The position numbers and the translations under genes are program-made. A DNA stretch of 64,000 nucleotides. Source: Streptomyces taklimakanensis. Lineage in GTDB: Bacteria > Actinomycetota > Actinomycetes > Streptomycetales > Streptomycetaceae. Under the pieces are notes generated by a model. The model ran no database searches. It was given only the letters and a program-made list of their open reading frames with translations, and was not told the origin of the DNA. The stretch covers positions 5,885,285-5,949,284 of the forward strand of contig NZ_WIXO01000001.1 of the NCBI RefSeq assembly GCF_009709575.1, given 5' to 3'. Shown piece by piece: positions 34,663 through 44,186 of the stretch. Numbering within the stretch: position 1 is the stretch's first letter; the number at the start of each line of letters is the position of its first letter.

Positions 34663-35426
34663 TCAGGACGGCGACGCGGCGGTGTTCCCTCGTCGCGCCC
34701 GGCGTACCGCCGCGACCGCCGACGGCACCGCCGCCACCGTCCACAGCACCGGAACCAGCAGGCCGGGCGCATCCGCCGCGTACAGTACACACATCACGGG
34801 GACGGTTCCGACGCCCATCCACAGTACGGCCAGTCCGACGGCGGCCAACGCCGGTGGGGAGGCCCGTACGCACGCACCCGGCCGCATCAACCACCACCAC
34901 GACGCGTACAGCGCGAGCGCGCCCGTCATGGCGAAGAGCAGCCCGAGCCCGGCCACCATCGCTCCCCCGCCCAGGGGATGCCCGGTCGTCTCCTGGGTCG
35001 CACCCTGCCGGCTCACCGACACCACCTCGCCGCGCCACAACTCGGCGGTTACCACCGCGCCCGTGCGCAACCGCTCCGGCAAGGGGTCCGGGCTGCCGAA
35101 ACGCACTGTCAGTCCGCCGCCGGCCGGATCGGCGAGCCGCACCGTGCTGACCGTGCCGCGCCCCTTCCGGACCCGGATGTCCTCGACGACGAACTCCCGT
35201 GACTCCAGACAGTCCTGACCGGAGTCACCCCCGAGCGCACTTCCGCCGGGCACGAGCGCGCCGAGAGGAACGCCGCCTCCTCGGCCATCCTCGCCGGCAG
35301 CACTCCCACCAGCAGGCCGAGGCCCGCCAGTACGAGCACAAGACCGACCGGGAGCACGGCCAGACCTCCGGCCCGTATCCTTCCGACCCGTCGCTCCCCG
35401 GTCGACAGCCTACGTCCCCCTGCCAT
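34663..35426 (-). pseudogene. Membrane protein split by one frameshift
   Basis: From ATG 35426 the first part reads MAGGRRLSTGERRVGRIRAG, one helix (LAVLPVGLVLVLAGLGLLVG) and FLSARSCPAEVRSG. Sense then moves one frame over: DCLESREFVVEDIRVRKGRG, TVSTVRLADP, and two to three helices (AMVAGLGLLFAMTGALALYA, GLAVLWMGVGTVPVMCVLY). The shift lies in the G-run around 35221-35227. One base restores a single protein of about 250 residues, so a recent mutation or sequencing error is possible. Family unknown. Confidence 0.6.
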
Positions 35427-35639
35427 GCGTTCAGTCCCTTCGCGGTCAGACGGTGTGCGCCGTCGGCGCACGGCCGCACGCATCAAGGATGCGGGTGAGG
35501 CGCCGGAGAGATGAGCCCACCCCTCCCCGCAGAGAGGCAGCACAGGGCGTGAGCCGCTGCCCGTGCTTCTGGAGCGGTACCGGATGTATCGACCGGACCG
35601 GGCAGCGCCCCAGGGAGGCGTCCGTGGCATCACCGGTCC

Positions 35640-35890
35640 CGGCGAGTACGGCAGGATCGCCACCGCTCATGTCCGTACGGCTCGTCCGCCGCGACACGGC
35701 CGTTGGGAATCAGGATGCCGTCCACGATGACGACATCGCCCTCGCCCAGTCCGGTCGGAGCCCTGTCGGCATAGTGCCAGGCGGTTGCCTCCGAGACGCC
35801 GAGTCCGACACCGAGCCGGGCGAACGTCTCGTTCCTGAGGGGACGCACCAGGGCGAGCAGGGACTGTCTTACGGTTGAGGCTTCGCCCCT
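35640..35890 (-). pseudogene. IS5-type (DDE_Tnp_4) transposase fragment
   Basis: The minus strand reads RQSLLALVRPLRNETFARLG, VGLGVSEATAWHYADRAPTG and VVIVDGILIPNGRVAADEPY: the helix-turn-helix and first catalytic Asp of a DDE_Tnp_4 transposase. Both ends are missing. It abuts a second, oppositely oriented IS5 copy. Confidence 0.6.
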
Positions 35891-35958
35891 CTCGTCCAGG
35901 GGCTGTTGCATAAGTGGATCTTGTTCGTTGTTGATCCCCTGCTGCGGGACGTGGGGAT

Positions 35959-36834
35959 CTGACGAACGGCCAGTGGGCCCGGCTTGAGCCGCTGCTGACG
36001 CGGGGCATCGAGCCGGGCCGGCCGCACTGTGGATGCGGCGGCAGCTGATAGACGGCATACGGTGGCGGACCCGGACCGGTGCTCCCTGGCGGGACGTGCC
36101 CGAACGTTATGGGCCGTGGGACCGGGTCTACGACCTGTTCCGGCGCCGGCAGCGGGACGGCACCTGGGCGAGGATCCTGACCCAGCTCCAGGCGGAGGCG
36201 GACGCGAAGGGCCTGATCACTTGGGAGGTCAACGTCGACTCCACCGTCTGCCGGGCCCACCAGCACGCCGCGGGAGCGGTGAAAAGGGGGACCTCCAGAA
36301 AGGAACCGCCCGGCGGGATCTTCGTCGAGCCGGCCGACCACGGCCTCGGACGCTCCCGCGGCGGACTGACCAACAAGATCCATCTCGCGGTCGAGCAGGG
36401 GCAGAAAGAAGCCCTTGTCGGTCGTGATCACGGCCGGGCAGCAGGGCGACTCCCCGCAGTTCGAAGCGGTCCTGGAAGCCATCCGGGTTCCGAGGCTGGG
36501 ACTCGGCAGACCGCGCACGCGCCCGGACCGGGTGCGGGCCGACAAGGCGTACGACTCTCGCAGCAACCGTTCCTACCTGCGCCGACGCGGGATCAAGGTG
36601 ACGATCCCGGTCCCGGCGGACCGGGTCCGCAACCGCATCAAGCGCGGCTCGCGTGGCGGTCGGCCACCGAAGTCCGACACGACCGATTACAAGCAGCGGC
36701 ACGCGGCCGAGTGCGGGATCAACCGGCTCAAGCGCCACCGGGCCGTGGCCACGCGGTACGACAAACTCGCTGTCCGCTACGAAGCGACGGTGCTTGGTCG
36801 CAGCCATCAACGAATGGCTGAAGCTTCCCCTTGA
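35959..36834 (+). pseudogene. IS5-family transposase, degenerate multi-frame
   Basis: Three frames compose one IS5-type transposase. LTNGQWARLEPLLTRGIEPG runs from 35959. RRQLIDGIRWRTRTGAPWRD, VPERYGPWDRVYDLFRRRQ and VNVDSTVCRAHQHAAG follow from 36033. From about 36415 the frame is SVVITAGQQGDSPQFEAVLE, then RADKAYDSRSNRSYLRRRG and HAAECGINRLKRHRAVATRY. Many relatives use one programmed frameshift between the last two parts, but the first break is extra. No right inverted repeat is seen before the next IS. Confidence 0.65.
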
Positions 36835-36886
36835 TGCTGGACACCTGGAAACTGAGATCTTGAGGTTCTGGAGGAAGTAGCACCAG

Positions 36887-37289
36887 GTGGGAAACAAGTA
36901 CACGAAGCGGTACACCGAGGAGTTCAAGCGGGACGCGATCGCACTCGCCGATTCCTCGGGCAAGACGGTCACCGCCGTCGCCCGGGAACCCGGCATCAGC
37001 TTCGAGTCTCTGCACGGCTGGTACCGGCGGGTGAACCGTAAACACGTCGCCCGCGCGATGCGTGAGCGCGGCGTCACCCGGCGCAGGCGGTGTTCGCTGA
37101 CCCGGCCTGTACGACGACCAAACCCGCCCCGGACCTGATCGGCCGCGACCTCCATGCCGAGCGCCTCGGGACCGAGCTGATCTGCGACATCGCCTATCTG
37201 CCCACCGCAGAGGTCGGTTCTCCCTCGCCTGCCGACCGAACCTGGCCACCCACGAGGTCGTCGGCTACGCCATGACCGACCACCTATGA
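36887..37289 (+). pseudogene. IS3-family transposase, internally deleted
   Basis: OrfA begins properly (KYTKRYTEEFKRDAIALADS, helix-turn-helix to SFESLHGWYRR) and jumps directly to an OrfB-like segment (NRKHVARAMRERGVTRRRR). Another frame adds PDLIGRDLHAERLGTELICD, IAYLPT, and a last frame NLATHEVVGYAMTDHL to the stop at 37289. OrfB's catalytic end is lost. The OrfA start has only weak ribosome-site character. Confidence 0.6.
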
Positions 37290-37461
37290 AACACCGGCGC
37301 TGCCGCGCCCGGTCAACCTGCCGCTGCGGAGACCATCCCGTGAGCGTGAGGAAAACGGGAATCAAGGGGGTCATCGTGAGCCCCGGGCCGGAGAACGTAT
37401 CTCTGTGGGGGTGGGGACCGCCACGCCTTGCCGGGAAGGCGGCCCCCCTCGGCGGCGCGGG

Positions 37462-38367
37462 TCAGGGCTGCGATCCGGATTCCGCCGCGGACAACCCCTC
37501 CGGTGCCGTGCCCTCCGTGATGCCCAGGTCCTGGGTCCCTATGACGGACAGCAGTTCCAGTTGCTCGGCTCCCGGGCTTCCGGGCGGGGCGGTGAACCAC
37601 AGCAGGCGTTGGCGTCCGTCTTCGCTGAGGAGGTTGTAGCAGTCGAGTTCGATGATGCCGAGCGTGGGGTGGACGATTTTTTTGTGGTCCATGCGGCGCA
37701 CCGCGACGTCGTGGGTGTCCCAGAGGGCTGCGAACTCCTGGCTGCGGCGGCGTAGCACGGCGATCATCTTCGTGACCTCCGCGTCCCGACCGCGCTTGGC
37801 GGCCGCTGCTTGGAGGTCGGCCACGAACACCCGGGAGTGGTGTGGGTGATCCTCGGGCGGGTACCTCTCGCGCGCCTGCGGGTCGGTGAACCAGCGGTAC
37901 ACGAAGCTCGCCGCCGGGCCGCGGTGTGCCGGGGACCTGCCGAGCAGGTTCCTGGCCAGGTCGTTTTCCACCAGGGTTTCGTGCAGGTCGGTGATGACGC
38001 GCGCGGGGGTGTTGGACAGCCGGTCCAGCAGTCCGAGAAGCGCGGGCTGCACGTGTGCCGACGGTCCGTGCGCTGACGGAGGGCCCGGCCGTTCGGCGAG
38101 GTGGAACAGGTGGTCGCGCTCATCGCCGTTCAGGCGCAGGGCTCGGGCGAGGGCGGCCAGGGTCTGGGCCGAAGGCTGCACGCCGTTCTTTGCGCTGCCG
38201 CGTTCCAGCTCGGTGTAGTAGTCGGCTGACAGCCCTGCCAGCTGGGCGACTTCCTCGCGGCGCAGCCCGGGGACGCGCCGGCGCGGGCCTTGGGGGAGAC
38301 CGACCTCGGCGGGGCGGATGCGGTCGCGGCGTGTCCTGAGGAAGGCGCCGAGTTCTGGAAGGTTCAC
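37462..38367 (-). CDS. XRE regulator with MmyB-like ligand domain
   Basis: A 301-residue regulator with an N-terminal helix-turn-helix (FLRTRRDRI, GLPQGPRRRVPGLRREEVAQ, LAGLSADYYTELERG) and the C-terminal MmyB-like domain (FTDPQARERYPPEDHPHHSR, VAVRRMDHKKIVHPTLGIIE, LDCYNLL). Such proteins commonly regulate the divergently encoded SDR and are thought to bind small lipophilic ligands. The GTG at 38367 gives the family-typical start (NLPELGAFLRTRR); ATG 38397 is an alternative. It is divergent from the SDR operon across a 158-bp region holding two palindromes. Confidence 0.9.
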   Translation of the reverse strand: MNLPELGAFLRTRRDRIRPAEVGLPQGPRRRVPGLRREEVAQLAGLSADYYTELERGSAKNGVQPSAQTLAALARALRLNGDERDHLFHLAERPGPPSAHGPSAHVQPALLGLLDRLSNTPARVITDLHETLVENDLARNLLGRSPAHRGPAASFVYRWFTDPQARERYPPEDHPHHSRVFVADLQAAAAKRGRDAEVTKMIAVLRRRSQEFAALWDTHDVAVRRMDHKKIVHPTLGIIELDCYNLLSEDGRQRLLWFTAPPGSPGAEQLELLSVIGTQDLGITEGTAPEGLSAAESGSQP

Positions 38368-38399
38368 CCCTTCATGGTCGCGCGCGCACCGAGCCATAG

Positions 38400-38445
38400 C
38401 CAGGGGGTGGCATCCCCTGGGTAAACGCACCCCTGGCTAGGGGTG
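38400..38445. promoter_or_regulatory. Paired palindromes in XRE/SDR divergent promoter
   Basis: Arms CCAGGGG (38400-38406) and CCCCTGG (38414-38420) surround a 7-base spacer. The second palindrome, CACCCCTGGCTAGGGGTG at 38428-38445, has 7-base arms and a 4-base spacer. TAGGGGT-type boxes are plausible sites for the MmyB-type regulator at 38367. Confidence 0.6.
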
Positions 38446-38525
38446 GGGGACCGGCCGATCGTGGATGACGCAGCAGGGCGACGGCGAGACCGCGGCCCGA
38501 CCCGCATTCACCACAGGAGTCAGTA

Positions 38526-39308
38526 ATGCCCATCCCCACTTCCCTCGACAGGACCGCTGCCCCGGCTCAGCCCTCCGCCTCACCCCGTGTCGCGATCGTC
38601 ACCGGCGGATCGCGCGGCATCGGCCGCCGGACCGTCGGGCGGCTGGCCGCCGACGGATACGCCGTCGTGGTCGGCTACGCCGGCAACCAGGACGAGGCCG
38701 AAGCAGCCGTGAAGGAGGCCGTCAACGACGGTCCCCGGGCGATCGCGGTGCGTGCCGACGTCGCCGACGAACACGCCGTCGCTGCCCTGTTCGACGCGGC
38801 CGAAGCAGAGTTCGGCGGTGTCGACGTCGTCGTACACGCGGCCGGGCGGGCACACCTGGCGCCGATCGCCGAGCTGGACCTGGCCGTCCTGGACGACCTG
38901 CACCGCACCAACATCCGCGGCACGTTCGTCGTCGTCCAGCAGGCCGCCCGTCGGGTGCGCCCCGGCGGGGCGATCGTGACGTTCTCCACGTCCGTGGTGG
39001 GGCTGGCCTTCCCGGGCTACGGCGCATACTCCGCCAGCAAGGGCGCGGTCGAGGCGCTGACGCTGATCCTGGCCCGGGAGTTGCGGGGCCGGGACGTCAC
39101 CGCCAACGCCGTCGCGCCCGGCCCCACGGCCACCGACCTCTTCCTGGACGGCAAGGACGAGGAGACCATCGCCCGCCTGGCCGCCCAGCCCCCGCTGGAG
39201 CGACTCGGTACCCCGTCGGACATCGCCGAGGTCGTCGCGTTCCTGGCCTCCCCGGTCGGCCACTGGATCAACGGACAGGTCGTCCGCGCCAACGGCGGAA
39301 TCATCTGA
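38526..39308 (+). CDS. Short-chain dehydrogenase/reductase (SDR)
   Basis: A 260-residue classical SDR of the beta-ketoacyl-ACP reductase-like type. NAD(P) site TGGSRGIG (residues 27-34), VVHAAGRAH, Ser in TFSTSVVGLA, catalytic Y-S-A-S-K in GYGAYSASKGA, C-terminal VVRANGGII. ATG 38526 has AGGAG eight bases upstream. It is divergent from an MmyB-type regulator and followed by a second SDR and a tautomerase, a set often induced together. The substrate is unknown. Confidence 0.93.
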   Translation: MPIPTSLDRTAAPAQPSASPRVAIVTGGSRGIGRRTVGRLAADGYAVVVGYAGNQDEAEAAVKEAVNDGPRAIAVRADVADEHAVAALFDAAEAEFGGVDVVVHAAGRAHLAPIAELDLAVLDDLHRTNIRGTFVVVQQAARRVRPGGAIVTFSTSVVGLAFPGYGAYSASKGAVEALTLILARELRGRDVTANAVAPGPTATDLFLDGKDEETIARLAAQPPLERLGTPSDIAEVVAFLASPVGHWINGQVVRANGGII

Positions 39309-39351
39309 ACCGCCCGCCCAGCCACCCCATCGATCAACGAAAGACCCTGTC

Positions 39352-40262
39352 ATGAGGAACGACGGCACCGGAAAGACCATCCCGGTCACCGGGGCCTCCA
39401 GCGGCATCGGGGCGCTGTCCGTGCGTGCTCTGGCCCTCGCCGGTCACACCGTGTACGCGGGCATCCGCCAGATGGCGACCCGTAACGCGACCGCGGTGGC
39501 CGACCTGGTGCGCTACGGCACCGACCACCGGGTCGACGTGCACGCCGTCGAGCCGGACGTCACCTCCCAGGACTCCGCCGACGGCGCAATCGACCGGATC
39601 GTCACTGAGCACAGCCGACTCGACGTGGTCGTGCACAACGCCGGGCACATGGTCCTGGGCGCCGCCGAGGCGTTCACCGCCGAGCAGTTCGCGGATCTGT
39701 ACGACGTGAACGTCCTGGGCACCCAGCGCGTCAACCGCGCCGCCCTGCCGAAGTTGCGGGAGCAGGGCTCGGGGCTGCTGGTGTGGATCGGCAGCTCCAG
39801 CACCCGCGGCGGTTGCCCCCTTTCCTGGCCCCGTACTTCGCCGCCAAGGCCGCGATGGACGCCCTGGCCGTCAGCTACGCCGCCGAGGTGCTTCCGTTCG
39901 GCATCGACACCGCGATCGTGGTGCCTGGTGCGTTCACCACCGGCACCAACCACTTCGCCAACGCAGGCACCCCCGCCGACATCGACCGTGCGGAAGCCTA
40001 CGACCAGCGTCACCAATCCCTTATGAACGACCTGGGCAAGCGCCTGGCCGCGCTCATCCCTTCGGACGCCGATGTGACCGAGGTCGCTGAAGCCGTCGCG
40101 CGACTGGTCGCGATGAAGCACGGCACCCGGCCTCCGCGCACCCACATAGACCCCAGCCGGGATGGCAGCGAAGTCGTCTCCGCGGTCGCCGACCGCCTCC
40201 GCGCCGACTTCTTCCGCCGCATCGGACTGGACAGCCTGCTCACCGCAGGCAGCTCCCTGTAA
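39352..40262 (+). pseudogene. Second SDR gene with one frameshift
   Basis: The first part reads a normal SDR N-terminus (PVTGASSGIGALSVRALALA, VVHNAGHMVLGAAEAF, then SGLLVWIGSSSTRGG). Near 39812 sense moves one frame: LPPFLAPYFAAKAAMDALAV carries the Y-x-x-x-K pair and continues to 40262. A single base change would restore a protein of about 303 residues. It may be a recent mutation or a sequencing error. It lies 43 bases after the first SDR and 29 bases before the tautomerase. Confidence 0.75.
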
Positions 40263-40291
40263 CACCCCACTGAGAGAAGGAACAACCAGCC

Positions 40292-40522
40292 ATGCCTTTT
40301 GCGAACTTCAAGGTCCCCGAGAAGACCCTCACCCCGAAGCAGAAGGAGGAGATCGTCACCCGCACCACCGAGCTGTACGTCGAAATCTACGGCGAGCGCG
40401 CCCGCAACAACACCATGGTTCTGGTCGAAGAGGTCGCCGACGGCGGCTGGGGCATCGCCGGTAACGTGCTCACCCTCGCTATGCTCGGCGAGGCGACACC
40501 GACCGACACCAACGACGCCTGA
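40292..40522 (+). CDS. 4-oxalocrotonate tautomerase-like protein
   Basis: The 76-residue protein begins MPFANFKVPEKTLTPKQKEE, leaving an N-terminal Pro after Met removal, the catalytic base of 4-OT enzymes, and ends in the usual GNVLT-like strand region. It should form a small oligomer and tautomerise enol/keto acids. It is slightly longer than the 62-residue type enzyme. GAAGGA precedes the ATG. It closes the SDR operon. Confidence 0.85.
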   Translation: MPFANFKVPEKTLTPKQKEEIVTRTTELYVEIYGERARNNTMVLVEEVADGGWGIAGNVLTLAMLGEATPTDTNDA

Positions 40523-40639
40523 CCGCACCGGCCGTCATCCGGCCAAGACACCACCTCGAAACCGAAGGCCACCGGGTCGAACGTCCGGCCACACGGTCTC
40601 GTTCATCCGGGGCCGGTGAGATCAACGAAGCCCTTCGAT

Positions 40640-41145
40640 GTGTCCCCGCACTCGATCGGTCGGCGACATCCGCCGGGTTGCGGGGGCGGGGCACGGCAGC
40701 GGTCAGCCCCAGGTCGAGCCGCTTGTCCATGTCCAGGCGGAAGGTGCCGTACGGGTTGACGTTGAACCAGAACAGTGCGGTCAGGCCGCGCCGGTCCTCG
40801 TCCCTCAGATTCTTCACCCAGGCCGGCTCGGCCAGGACCTGCTGCACCAGCAGCGTGTTGACATGCACGAGCGCGGACTGGAGCAGATGAAGCACGAGCA
40901 TCGACGCCTCGGCGTGCTCCTTGCCCGGACCGGTCAGGGCGCCGCCCGTGCCGTAGTGGAGCACGGTGTTCGCGCTGTTCCAGTTCTCGACGACCTGGAG
41001 GCCGCCATGGATCTCCCGGCGCAGGTCGGGGCTGGCGAGATAGCCGCAGGCGAAGATGGTACGCACGGCGCGGCCGAGTTCTTCGAGGGCCTGGCAGGTG
41101 GGGTACTTGGGGCCGCCGTGGGTGAAGCGCCTCAGGACCTGCCCG
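40640..41145 (-). pseudogene. Tn3-family transposase (TnpA), C-terminal fragment
   Basis: The minus strand reads QVLRRFTHGGPKYPTCQALE, ELGRAVRTIFACGYLASPDL, RREIHGGLQVVENWNSANTV, LHYGTGGALTGPGKEHAEAS and NVNPYGTFRLDMDKRLDL. This is the highly conserved C-terminal end of Tn3-type TnpA (about 165 of 1000 residues). Upstream it fuses abruptly to an unrelated plus-strand fragment. No resolvase or inverted repeat is visible. Confidence 0.85.
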
Positions 41146-41165
41146 GCCTCCTCCACATCCGGCGG

Positions 41166-41455
41166 GCCCGGCGAGCGAAGATCGCAGCCCAGGTCGACCG
41201 GGAGCTGCCCGGCCTCACCGACCGCGAGCGTTGGCGCGTCCTCGAGGACCGGCTGCGCGAGCAGACGGCCATCGAGGCGGAGGACCTCGTGCGGCGCCGT
41301 GAGCCGGCCCGCGCGGAGCAGGCCCGCCGCGATGCCGCCCATGCGGCTGCCCAGGAGCAGGCGGAGCGCGAACGTGCGGCCGCGGCCGCCGCCGAAGCGG
41401 TCCATCAGGCCCTGCCGTGCCAGGACTGCGGGCGGGCACGGTCGCGGCCTGGCCG
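41166..41455 (+). pseudogene. Coiled-coil gene fragment of unknown family
   Basis: An open frame without its own start reads AKIAAQVDRELPGLTDRERW, VLEDRLREQTAIEAEDLVRR, a long Ala/Arg/Glu coiled-coil stretch (ARAEQARRDAAHAAAQEQ), and LPCQDCGRARS with a CxxC pair. The composition suggests a plasmid or conjugation-related protein fragment caught between the Tn3 tail and the monooxygenase operon. Confidence 0.4.
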
Positions 41456-41541
41456 GCCGAACGCCCGGGGAGCGAGGTCGTCTGCCGTGACCGTGCTCCG
41501 TTCTTTACGGAACGGCTCGACTTGTTCCAGATGGAGTTCCA

Positions 41542-42792
41542 TCAGCCGGCAGGGCCCGACCCGGCTCGGCGGTCATGCCGGCGCAGGGGCTCGAGCAGAG
41601 TGAGCGCCGAATGAGCCGGTTTTCCCTCCGCTGGGGGCATGGCGCTGAGGCTGCGCAGCCGTTCGTTGCGCTGCTCCAGGGCCTGGGCGGTGGTGGGGAA
41701 GAGGACGGCGCCGCCCTGGCCGACCAGCTCTTGGTTCGCGGTCACGAACTGCTGGGTGTCGCGTTCGTAGGCGGCGAAGCCCGCGCCGTGACCCCGGTCC
41801 GCGAGGCAGCCGGCGAGCATGTACGCGCCGACGAGCGCGAGGCTGGTGCCCTGTCCGGTGAGGAACGAGGGCGCGTACGCGGCGTCGCCGACCAGCGCGA
41901 CCCTGCCGTTGGACCAGCGGGGCATGTGGATCTGGCCGACCCCGTCAAAGAACAGGTCCTCCGCCTCGCGCAGGGCGGCCAGCATGCCCGGGACCTCCCA
42001 TCCCGCGTCGGCGAAGACCTTGGTGACCAGGTCGCGTTGGGCTTGCGGGTCCCGGAACGCGTCCATGGGCGGCTCCGGCCGGGCGAAGTTCAAAAAGGCG
42101 TGCACCTCGTCGTCGTCCCCCACGGAGTAGAGTGCCGCGGCCCTGCCCGGGGCGTTCCACATCACGGTCTCGTGGGAGAGCCCGAAGGTGTTGCGCATGG
42201 TGAACACAGCGAAGCAGTAGCCGAGGTAGCGGCGGAACTGCTCTTCAGGGCCGAACAGCATCTCCCGGGTGCGCGAGTGCATGCCGTCCGCACCGAACAC
42301 CATGTCGAACGTACGGCTGCCACCCCCGCGGAAGGTGACGTCGACCCCGTGGTCGCTCTGGTCGAGGGTGTCGATGGAGTCGCCGAACAGGAACTCCACG
42401 TCGTCACGGACCGCCGTGTACAGCGCTTCCGTCAGATCCCCACGCCGTACCTCCAGGTCCCGTCCCGCGACGCCGCCGGTGACGGCGTGCGGGTGCAGGG
42501 AGGTCACCTCGCTGCCGTCCGAGTCAAGGAAGGTCAGCCGCCGCAGGTCGATGTGCGCGTCCCGTAGCCGCGGCAGGATCCCCATTCTCCGGACGACTTC
42601 CAGTGCGGTGCCGCGCACGTCGATGGGATAGCCACCGCCACGCAGGGTGGGCGCCTTCTCCACGACCGTGACCGCGTATCCGTAGCGGTTCAGCCAGAAC
42701 GCGAGGGCGGGCCCCGCGATGCTGGCCCCGGATATCAGGACCTTGCGCCTCGGCGTGCCACGGACATCCGTCAGCTGATCGGTGAGGGTCAT
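41542..42792 (-). CDS. FAD-dependent aromatic monooxygenase-like protein
   Basis: The 416-residue flavoprotein belongs to the PHBH/TetX-like group. It has the dinucleotide fold ISGASIAGPALAFWLNRYGY (about residues 18-38), the DG motif FGADGMHSRTRE, and the GD motif VALVGDAAYAPSFLTGQG. Such enzymes hydroxylate aromatic or polyketide compounds, sometimes antibiotics. It starts inside the stop of the upstream MFS exporter gene (4-base overlap), so both are made together. A detoxification pair, enzyme plus exporter, is plausible. Confidence 0.9.
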   Translation of the reverse strand: MTLTDQLTDVRGTPRRKVLISGASIAGPALAFWLNRYGYAVTVVEKAPTLRGGGYPIDVRGTALEVVRRMGILPRLRDAHIDLRRLTFLDSDGSEVTSLHPHAVTGGVAGRDLEVRRGDLTEALYTAVRDDVEFLFGDSIDTLDQSDHGVDVTFRGGGSRTFDMVFGADGMHSRTREMLFGPEEQFRRYLGYCFAVFTMRNTFGLSHETVMWNAPGRAAALYSVGDDDEVHAFLNFARPEPPMDAFRDPQAQRDLVTKVFADAGWEVPGMLAALREAEDLFFDGVGQIHMPRWSNGRVALVGDAAYAPSFLTGQGTSLALVGAYMLAGCLADRGHGAGFAAYERDTQQFVTANQELVGQGGAVLFPTTAQALEQRNERLRSLSAMPPAEGKPAHSALTLLEPLRRHDRRAGSGPAG

Positions 42793-44186
42793 TCCTTGAC
42801 TCCTTTGGGCATGGTGCGAGTGACGAACAGGGCCAGCGACGTGACGACGCCGGCTGCGACGAAGCCGGTGACGTAGGCCGATTCGGCCGCGACCTCCGAC
42901 CCGGAAGGGGTTGCGGCGGTGAGGAGCGCACCACCGAGCTGCCCGCCCACGGCGTAGCCGAGTACGCGGCTCACCAGGATCAGGCTGGTGGCGATGCCGG
43001 TGTCCTTGGCATCGACGGCCGTGGCGGTGCTGGTCATCATCGCCGTGACGCACAAGCCGTTGGCCAGCGCGATCAGCGCCTTGCCGACGACGACGTGCCA
43101 GACCTCGGTGTGCACGGACGCCAGGACGACCAGGGAGACGGCCATCATGACGACCCCGGTGTTGACCACGGCACGCGAGCCGAAACGCCGGTCCCCGATC
43201 CCGCCGAGCGGCCCGGCCAGCGTCGCGGCGACGGCGCCGGGCAGCAGGAGGAAGCCGATCTCGGTGGCGCCGGCGCTGAATCCGTACCCGTCGCCGCGCT
43301 CGTCGAGCAGTTGCGGAACGAGATAGGCCGCCATCGAGGTGCCGAGGCAGATCACGAATGTCAGCGCACACGCCTTCCAGATCGCGGGCCGTGCCAGCAT
43401 GTGCAGATTGATCACCGGAGAGGCCGCACGCCGTTCGACGGACACCCAACCGGTGACGAAGACGGCCAGAAACACGACGAGGGCGCCGAGCACGAGTGGT
43501 TGCGAGGCCGCTTCGGGCGCCAGCGCGAGTACGAGCATGAGCGTGACCAGCACCCCGCTCAGGAGCAGCAGGCCGGGCCAGTCGATGCCGGCGTCGTCCG
43601 ACCCGCCCGGCTGGTCGGACGGCATGAGCCTGTTCACCAGCAGGGTGGCCCCGATGACCGCGATCGTGGGCAACGCGAACATCCAGTGCCGGGAGAGCTC
43701 TTCCGCCACCGGCCCGGCCGACAGCATGCCGACCATCCCTCCTCCGACGAAGAGTCCGCTGACCACCCCGATGGCGACCCTCGACTCTCCCGGGGGCAGG
43801 TTTTTGCGCACGACGATGAACGACAGGGGCAGCGCGCCCACCATCGCCCCCTGCAGCACCTGCCCGAGCAGCAGCACGGGCAGGTTCGGGGCCAGGGCGG
43901 ACACCGTGCCGCCGACCGCGACGACCGCCATCAGCCGGATCAGGACTCGTTTCCCGCCGTAGCGGTCGCCGAACTTGCCTGCCAACGGCGTGATGAGTGC
44001 CCCGGTGACGAGGAGCACGATGCTGAGCAGTGCCCCTTCGGACTGGCTCATGTCCAGTTCGCGTTCCAGGAGCGGGATCGTCGGTGACACCACCGACTCC
44101 AGAGCGCCGGTGGACAGTGCCAGTAAACCGAGGGCTCCGACAGCGGCCTTCCCGATGGGGACCGGGGGATCCAGGGTTGTGGTCAT
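42789..44186 (-). CDS. MFS drug exporter, DHA2-like
   Basis: The 465-residue protein shows about 14 hydrophobic helices, motif A-like GKFGDRYGGKR after helix 2, and the antiporter-type GPLGGIGDRRFG in the second half, as in DHA2 proton-drug antiporters. ATG 44186 has AAAGGA just upstream. It overlaps the monooxygenase by four bases. Its upstream gene on the same strand, the FtsX-like permease, ends after an 82-bp gap, so its promoter may be separate or shared. Confidence 0.9.
   Translation of the reverse strand: MTTTLDPPVPIGKAAVGALGLLALSTGALESVVSPTIPLLERELDMSQSEGALLSIVLLVTGALITPLAGKFGDRYGGKRVLIRLMAVVAVGGTVSALAPNLPVLLLGQVLQGAMVGALPLSFIVVRKNLPPGESRVAIGVVSGLFVGGGMVGMLSAGPVAEELSRHWMFALPTIAVIGATLLVNRLMPSDQPGGSDDAGIDWPGLLLLSGVLVTLMLVLALAPEAASQPLVLGALVVFLAVFVTGWVSVERRAASPVINLHMLARPAIWKACALTFVICLGTSMAAYLVPQLLDERGDGYGFSAGATEIGFLLLPGAVAATLAGPLGGIGDRRFGSRAVVNTGVVMMAVSLVVLASVHTEVWHVVVGKALIALANGLCVTAMMTSTATAVDAKDTGIATSLILVSRVLGYAVGGQLGGALLTAATPSGSEVAAESAYVTGFVAAGVVTSLALFVTRTMPKGVKE

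Noticed and set aside
36380..36420. Programmed frameshift making the IS5 copy at 35959-36834 functional
   Set aside because: A frameshift between the two main ORFs is usual in relatives, but an additional break at about 36030 and the missing right end make the element inactive.
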